NCBI GenBank assembly: GCA_945609985.1
Contig: CALYZQ010000006.1
Span: forward strand, 1 to 46,667
From: an uncultured Lachnospiraceae bacterium
Lineage (GTDB): Bacteria > Bacillota > Clostridia > Lachnospirales > Lachnospiraceae
Length of the DNA stretch: 46,667 bases
Direction: 5' to 3'
Numbering within the stretch: position 1 is the first letter of the stretch; each line of letters opens with the position of its first letter. Shown in pieces: positions 42,518 through 46,667 of the stretch. A program made the position numbers and the translations under genes. Below the pieces are notes generated by a model. It did not search any database. It was not told the origin of the DNA and saw nothing but the letters and a program-made list of their open reading frames with translations.

Positions 42518-43177
42518 TTACTGCGTTTCCTGCGCCTCTCCCATAAATGCCGCCATGGCTTTCTCAAGCTGTGCAAGTCTGCTCTGTAAACCCGCGATTT
42601 CCTCCTTTACCGGGTCCGGTAAATCCACCTGATTCATGGTTTCCTGCGGCAGTGCCACATTGTTGCGCTTTACCACACGCCCCGGCACACCTACTACCGT
42701 GGAATTGGGCGGCACTTCACTTAGTACCACGCTTCCCGCACCAATCTTAGAATTGTCTCCAATGGTAAAGGAACCAAGCACCTTCGCACCGGCACTTATC
42801 ATAACATTGTTGCCGATGGTGGGGTGACGCTTCCCGTGTTCCTTTCCGGTACCACCTAAGGTCACGCCCTGATACAACGTCACATTATCACCGATAATGG
42901 TAGTCTCACCAATAATCACACCGTTGCCGTGGTCAATGAAAAAGCCTTTTCCTATCTGCGCACCCGGATGAATCTCGATACCGGTCTTGCGTACACCTCT
43001 CTGGGAAATATATCTCGCCCAAAAGTAATGTCCCTTCACATACAGCTTATGTGCCAGCCTGTAGTGCATCATTGCTTTAAAGCTGGGATACAACAGCACC
43101 TCCATGGAGGAGTGAATTGCCGGGTCGCGCTCTCTGATAATTTTTATTTCCTCGCGGATATTCTTTATGAAGCCCAT
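42518..43177 (-). CDS. cysE: Serine O-acetyltransferase
   Basis: A 219-residue left-handed beta-helix acetyltransferase making O-acetylserine for cysteine synthesis. Hexapeptide repeats run from GIEIHPGAQIGKGFFIDHGNG to the C-terminal third, with the catalytic His/Asp region in DHGNGVVI-like FIDHGNGVIIGE and the GGTGKEHGKRHPTIG loop. A coiled-coil tail (IAGLQSRLAQLEKAMAAF) extends it. AAAGGAG sits 5 bases before the start at 43177. The long leader upstream holds an unusual site array. Confidence 0.95.
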   Translation of the reverse strand: MGFIKNIREEIKIIRERDPAIHSSMEVLLYPSFKAMMHYRLAHKLYVKGHYFWARYISQRGVRKTGIEIHPGAQIGKGFFIDHGNGVIIGETTIIGDNVTLYQGVTLGGTGKEHGKRHPTIGNNVMISAGAKVLGSFTIGDNSKIGAGSVVLSEVPPNSTVVGVPGRVVKRNNVALPQETMNQVDLPDPVKEEIAGLQSRLAQLEKAMAAFMGEAQETQ

Positions 43178-43221
43178 AAAAACTCCTTTACACTTTGACA
43201 AATCAGAATGTTATTTACATC

Positions 43222-43250
43222 CTAATACTAACTCACACTAATATTATCAA
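43222..43250 (-). promoter_or_regulatory. Possible secondary promoter of cysE
   Basis: TTGATA, 17 bases, TATTAG. The -10 is weak. If real, the phased ACGT array would lie directly upstream of it. Confidence 0.3.
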
Positions 43251-43295
43251 TTCAGTACTGTACAAACTTTGTTTACGATGAGTCGGCATGGAACA

Positions 43296-43513
43296 TTACG
43301 TTCACATTCCTGCTTTTATTGATTTAGTACGTAAAAAAATACCTTCTTTACGTTCAAATTCACAATTTAATGATTTCCAAACGTAACATTTCCAATTATT
43401 TACGTTCATTTCCCTATATTTCTTTATTACAAACGTAATAATCCAATTTTTTTACGTTTGTAATCCACTGTTTTAATAATCTGAACGTAATCACTATGCA
43501 TTTCTTACGTTTG
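43296..43513. repeat. Phased array of nine ACGT-centred sites, alternating 31- and 21-bp spacing
   Basis: ACGT cores stand at 43298, 43329, 43350, 43381, 43402, 43433, 43454, 43485 and 43507. Intervals are 31, 21, 31, 21, 31, 21, 31, 22: close to three and two helical turns. Sites alternate between TTACGTT[CT] and [GA]AACGTAA (the second is a weaker TACGTAA), giving a 52-bp unit in four copies plus a half. Between the cores the sequence is largely diverged AT-rich DNA with a recurring ATTCC. No gene occupies the stretch 43178-43609. It lies between the Cys T-box terminator and cysE. Confidence 0.9.
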
Positions 43514-43609
43514 AAATTGACATATTTTCAATATAGGTGGTACTTAACGACTGTTGCGCTTGACCAATCATCTTTTGTTCATTCGAAAATGCTCTTCTAT
43601 GACAAGATT

Positions 43610-43896
43610 ATAAAAAACCGCAGTAAATCCATCTTAGAGACGAATTTATCCGCGGTTCCACTCTACTTAAAGACTTTACAGTCCTTCCCTCAACAGGATT
43701 AACGCACCTAAATACGAATGTGGATACTACGTTGCCGCACAAGCACCATCAGGCGCTCACTTCCCCACATCTGCTCGCGGACGCACTTCTTTTCCTTCGG
43801 TGGGCGCTGCTTTCAGCCGACTACAGCTCCTCTCTGGACACCTGCTTGGGAAAATACTCTTTCCGTTCATAGCATTTATTAATATTATGATTTCTA
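43610..43896 (-). promoter_or_regulatory. T-box leader with Cys specifier, upstream of cysE-cysS
   Basis: The minus-strand RNA carries AGAGTGGAACCGCGG, the canonical T-box bulge, followed by a terminator whose arms (CCGCGGATAAAT and ATTTACTGCGG) end in six T at 43612-43617. Stem I includes CAGAGAGGAGCTG and a candidate TGC specifier in GAAGTGCGTCC. Its terminator lies about 430 bases before cysE, longer than usual. Confidence 0.9.
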
Positions 43897-43902
43897 ATAG
43901 TT

Positions 43903-43931
43903 AGAATATGCAAAAAGTGCTGATTTGTCAA
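43903..43931 (-). promoter_or_regulatory. Promoter of the Cys T-box transcript
   Basis: A perfect TTGACA, 17 bases, then TATTCT. Transcription should start near 43896, just before Stem I. Confidence 0.8.
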
Positions 43932-43939
43932 GGATTTCT

Positions 43940-44572
43940 TTAACAACTGACCATACGCAAATATTCCAAACACATATCGGCACATCGCTCTATATATCCC
44001 CGCACATGCTGCTCAGATATGTATTGAGTGTTAGCCGCCATCTGCTTCCTGCCTTGATATGCCCTAATCTGCTTGTCTCTCCAGGCTTCCACATCATCGG
44101 CATCTACTAAACCTTCCAATGTAAATGCACTGCTTTCGCCAAGTCCTTCTATGATTCGGACGACGTTCTTCTCCTCAAACAGCACTTGTGCCAGCTTATC
44201 ACAATCTGCATAGTAAGCCTGATTTTTTGACATATTCTGAGACGGTGCACTTAAAAAGTCTTCTTTAAAGGGCACTCTGACCATATGATACCAGAGCATA
44301 TCCGACAACAGGTGCACCAGATAACCCAGCACGAAATCCCTTTTCTCAGGAACAGCGTATTCTCCCATAAAAGTATCAAAATGACCGAGAGCACTGCTCT
44401 TATCAAATATATAGTGAGATATATCCTTTATTTCTCTTGTATAATTTTCCTTTTCATGCACTGCATCAGGTGCAATACTGCCCAACAGAAAATCGCCATA
44501 CGAGTGTATGAAGTTTTTTATGTTTAAATATACCTTATCTGCAATCAGCAGATGCATTATCGGGTGTGCCAT
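43940..44572 (-). CDS. Zinc-dependent phospholipase C-like protein
   Basis: A 210-residue cytoplasmic protein of the PF00882-like group. Features are the N-terminal MAHPIMHLLIADKV, GDFLLGSIAPDAVH, and FVLGYLVHLLSDMLWYHMV, which supply the His and Asp metal ligands. It has no signal peptide, unlike secreted phospholipase C toxins, so the substrate is probably not an external lipid. It sits 20 bases after the NUDIX gene and may share its MerR-type promoter. Confidence 0.75.
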   Translation of the reverse strand: MAHPIMHLLIADKVYLNIKNFIHSYGDFLLGSIAPDAVHEKENYTREIKDISHYIFDKSSALGHFDTFMGEYAVPEKRDFVLGYLVHLLSDMLWYHMVRVPFKEDFLSAPSQNMSKNQAYYADCDKLAQVLFEEKNVVRIIEGLGESSAFTLEGLVDADDVEAWRDKQIRAYQGRKQMAANTQYISEQHVRGYIERCADMCLEYLRMVSC

Positions 44573-44592
44573 AATTCTCCCCTTATGAGTGA

Positions 44593-45075
44593 TTAAATGT
44601 ACCGCTCTGTCAACACCTGAAATTCCGGCTTGGTTACATAAGAGGCATAGGTAACTTTTCCGTCAAAGTTTAACACCTTTTCAAAGCGATAGCGTAGCCA
44701 TGGAGTGGTAACATAATTAAGCACCTCTTCTTTGGGCACCCAAAGGACTTCACTGGATTCTTTTGATGTACGGCATTCCCCGCTTTCATACTCACAAATA
44801 AAATCAAACATCACCTTCGTAGGGACGGTGGTCACACCATCATAATAAATGTGTTTACCTACATTGGAGTACACGGCACAAAGGCAATTCACCTTTGCCT
44901 TAATTCCGCTTTCTTCCATAATTTCACGCAAAACTCCTGCTTCTAAGTCTTCACTCTCTTCAATCTGACCACCTGTAGCATCGTAGCCGCGATTGGGGGT
45001 CTTTATAATCAGAATATTACCTTCTTTATCAAAAACATAGCCTGCTGCGGCAACAATATGTGTTGGAAAAGCCAT
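44593..45075 (-). CDS. NUDIX hydrolase
   Basis: A 160-residue pyrophosphohydrolase. The NUDIX box is complete (GGQIEESEDLEAGVLREIMEES: G-x5-E-x7-REUxEE). The N-terminus AAAGYVFDKEGNILIIKTPN forms the first strands. Specificity cannot be read. The start at 45075 has AAGGAGG 8 bases upstream; the longer frame has none. It is the first gene behind a MerR-type promoter. Confidence 0.9.
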   Translation of the reverse strand: MAFPTHIVAAAGYVFDKEGNILIIKTPNRGYDATGGQIEESEDLEAGVLREIMEESGIKAKVNCLCAVYSNVGKHIYYDGVTTVPTKVMFDFICEYESGECRTSKESSEVLWVPKEEVLNYVTTPWLRYRFEKVLNFDGKVTYASYVTKPEFQVLTERYI

Positions 45076-45120
45076 AACAAATACCTCCTTGAATAAATCC
45101 ATCTCTTAATCATATCCTTT

Positions 45121-45151
45121 ATTGTACACCTTGCCCTCGGGGCAAGGTCAA
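45121..45151 (-). promoter_or_regulatory. MerR-type promoter with 19-bp spacer and palindromic operator
   Basis: TTGACC at 45146-45151 and TACAAT at 45121-45126 are 19 bases apart. A perfect 9-bp dyad (ACCTTGCCC and GGGCAAGGT, 3-bp centre) fills the spacer and the -35 edge. A 19-bp spacer with a centred dyad is the hallmark of promoters untwisted by MerR-family activators. No MerR gene is in the window. Confidence 0.8.
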
Positions 45152-45159
45152 GGGGATTG

Positions 45160-45831
45160 TTATTCCCAAGCTTCATATTTCCGGCACTCCCTGACAATAT
45201 CCAAATACTGTCCCAACGCCTCTTTCTCAACATCCATCCTTCTCAGATAATCATCTGCTATAGCCGCGTCAATTTCATTCATAAAGTGGAACGTCCTTGC
45301 AACATCAAACAATGCAGGGCCATAACATACATTCATAAAATCAATGGCAAAGAAAGTCCCCTCCTTTGTGATTAACACATTGTTAGTATGAAAATCTCCA
45401 TGGAGTACAGTCTCTCCATCCGGTAACATTTGAATCTTTTCAAAGAGTCCTGCATCCTTTGCGCATTTTCCCACTAACATTCCTTTCAGGAACTCTTTAT
45501 AGGAAAGCAGATTTGTTGACTTTTGCTTCAGAATCTCTTTATGTAACCGCGCAAATTCATCCAGACATTCAGCCAAGCATTCTCTTCTTTCAAGCAAATA
45601 CTGACTTAAGGAAACGCCCTCTATCTTTTCATATATGATCCCATTCCGCCCACTTACTTCTACCACCTCAAATGGCTGTGGAACGCGTATACCGAGTCTG
45701 TACAATTCCTTTGCATTACGGTATTCCAATGCCACATATTCTTTGGGATATCCGTCAATAAAAAGCTTGCAGACTTTGCCTTCCTCATATTCAAATACTT
45801 CCGCGGTGTTTCCCGTTCCGATAATCTTCAT
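45160..45831 (-). CDS. Aminoglycoside phosphotransferase-like kinase
   Basis: A 223-residue protein-kinase-like phosphotransferase. The catalytic loop is LHGDFHTNNVL and the metal site IDFMNVCYGPALFD; a nucleotide-binding Lys lies in KVCKLFIDG. It is short for an antibiotic kinase and resembles APH-like proteins of unknown substrate in clostridia. It lies 12 bases after the flavodoxin-fold gene. Resistance should not be assumed. Confidence 0.8.
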   Translation of the reverse strand: MKIIGTGNTAEVFEYEEGKVCKLFIDGYPKEYVALEYRNAKELYRLGIRVPQPFEVVEVSGRNGIIYEKIEGVSLSQYLLERRECLAECLDEFARLHKEILKQKSTNLLSYKEFLKGMLVGKCAKDAGLFEKIQMLPDGETVLHGDFHTNNVLITKEGTFFAIDFMNVCYGPALFDVARTFHFMNEIDAAIADDYLRRMDVEKEALGQYLDIVRECRKYEAWE

Positions 45832-45843
45832 CGTTTACCTCTG

Positions 45844-46383
45844 CTATATCTTACTGCAAAATTCCACAATCTCAGCTTTCCGTGCCTCAACAGCCTCTTT
45901 ATACTCTATGGAGCACAGTCCCAAACTGCCACAGCATTTGATTTCCATATGCCCGTAAAAATGCTCTATGCTCTCAATGATACGATTGCATTCCCGCATG
46001 CTGGGGCCTGTTCTTAACGCAATTACATAGCCTTTCTTGCCACTGCTTATCGTTGCATGAGGCTCATGGGTATTACACCAGGGCGTACATCTGTCTATAA
46101 ACGCCTTGAATTGTCCGGGAATATCCGCCCAATACGACGGTGCTACAGATATGATGATATCTGCCCATTCGTAATCCTCAATAATCTTGTCAACATCATC
46201 CTGCTGAATACATTTTGCGGTATTATGACAGGAGCGACAACCCTTACAAAAACTGAAATCATAATCATCAATACATGTTTTTTTTACATCGTATTTTCTC
46301 TGTAAGGAATCAGACACTACCTTTACAATTTCAGCAGTCGCTCCGTTTCTTACCGGACTACAGTTCATCACCAGTACTTTCAT
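45844..46383 (-). CDS. Flavodoxin-fold NAD(P)H-dependent FMN reductase with CxxC motif
   Basis: A 179-residue protein. The FMN phosphate loop is MNCSPVRNGATAEI, followed by FCKGCRSCHNTAKC, a Cys cluster common in iron-sulfur flavoprotein-like reductases of anaerobes, then ISVAPSYWADIPGQFKAFIDR, which contacts the flavin. Likely an electron-transfer or quinone/azo reductase; the partner is unknown. The start at 46383 uses GGAGG, which overlaps the stop of the gene before it. Confidence 0.85.
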   Translation of the reverse strand: MKVLVMNCSPVRNGATAEIVKVVSDSLQRKYDVKKTCIDDYDFSFCKGCRSCHNTAKCIQQDDVDKIIEDYEWADIIISVAPSYWADIPGQFKAFIDRCTPWCNTHEPHATISSGKKGYVIALRTGPSMRECNRIIESIEHFYGHMEIKCCGSLGLCSIEYKEAVEARKAEIVEFCSKI

Positions 46384-46388
46384 CCGTC

Positions 46389-46586
46389 CTACCTCCAAGT
46401 AGAATCACTATTGCTTGTAACAGCAGAAATAATAGGCTTTCCTTCTCTGTCAAGAAGCGGTGTCAAACCTCCGGAATACCCTGCGGCATGAAACATATAA
46501 TTTACTCCTGTTTCCTTATCTACCCAAATCTCTGTTACGTTTACTGCTCCCTGTGAATACACCTTTTCAAATCTGTCCTTTGCCAT
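46389..46586 (-). CDS. Small DUF6440-like protein
   Basis: A 65-residue protein reading MAKDRFEKVYSQGAVNVTEI, then VDKETGVNYMFHAAGYSGGLTPLLD. The D-x-x-T-G-V-x-Y and GGLTPLLD segments are those of the small DUF6440-type proteins found in Firmicutes. Function is unknown. The start at 46586 has AAGGAGG with 8-base spacing. The frame stays open to the window edge upstream, so a longer product is possible but less likely. Confidence 0.7.
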   Translation of the reverse strand: MAKDRFEKVYSQGAVNVTEIWVDKETGVNYMFHAAGYSGGLTPLLDREGKPIISAVTSNSDSTWR

Positions 46587-46667
46587 CTTTAGTTCCTCCT
46601 TCATGATAATACTGTTAAAAATCTCATGAGCTGTCACAGTTTTGCTCTCACTCACTGTCACAAACTC

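Noticed and set aside
43296..43513. CRISPR array
   Set aside because: The repeated part is only 7-9 bp, alternates in orientation and has two spacing classes; no cas genes are present.
43496..43702. 68-codon plus-strand frame over the Cys T-box
   Set aside because: It runs antisense through the T-box terminator and has no ribosome binding site.
45160..45831. Aminoglycoside resistance gene
   Set aside because: The kinase fold is clear but the protein is short and without the residues that define known resistance enzymes; only a family-level call is supported.

Overview
The window looks like a chromosomal segment of a Gram-positive anaerobe of the Lachnospiraceae (Clostridia). The reasons are gene order (cysS-mrnC-rlmB-sigH; dgt-dnaG-rpoD-trmK), T-box leaders for Met and Cys genes, a fused FolB-FolK, an aspartate carbamoyltransferase with a separate regulatory chain, AGGAGG-type ribosome binding sites and moderate GC. 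Genus cannot be fixed from the sequence alone. Most genes are on the minus strand.

Layout. 1-98: start of a MazE-like antitoxin with a palindromic operator. 163-4322: folate operon read folC-folE-HD protein-folP-folBK. 4431-7425: a small membrane protein, a PH-domain protein, a nitroreductase and pyrB-pyrI. 7464-7732: a long palindromic element between two convergent terminators. 7767-11522: response regulator, histidine kinase and secreted NlpC/P60 hydrolase. 11596-16093: a YlmH-like S4 protein, then a metal-handling set (ZIP transporter, two CobW-type GTPases, one His/Cys-rich) and a trypsin-like lipoprotein. 16161-16534: RNase P RNA and its promoter. 16541-18719: an XRE-aminotransferase fusion and a HAD hydrolase.

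18766-20596 is the accessory patch: two zinc-ribbon membrane proteins (one apparently truncated), a transglutaminase fragment, a YefM-YoeB toxin-antitoxin pair and a second palindromic element. 20598-26996: nucleoside kinase, trmK, rpoD, dnaG and dgt. 27099-30041: an acyltransferase, a zinc-ribbon membrane protein and an esterase. 30252-31358: an XRE regulator with a helical-repeat-like domain, followed by tRNA-Leu. 31549-36601: a four-gene operon of response regulator, histidine kinase and two membrane proteins of unknown function. 36693-36936: tRNA-Thr and a perfect 46-bp inverted repeat.

36972-43931 carries translation and cysteine genes. metG sits under a Met-type T-box with a third palindromic element between leader and gene. 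Next come sigH, rlmB, mrnC, cysS and cysE, with a Cys-type T-box far upstream. Between that T-box and cysE is a phased array of nine ACGT-centred sites spaced alternately 31 and 21 bp. 43940-46586: a zinc-dependent phospholipase-like protein, a NUDIX hydrolase behind a MerR-type promoter, a kinase-like phosphotransferase, a flavodoxin-fold reductase and a DUF6440-like protein.

The least explained features are the phased ACGT array, the three dyad elements, the two-component operon with unknown membrane partners, the MerR-type promoter, the HD protein inside the folate operon and the XRE-aminotransferase fusion. Starts were moved inward from the longest open frame where a clear ribosome binding site supported it. 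Functional calls come from motif recognition by eye, without database searches.
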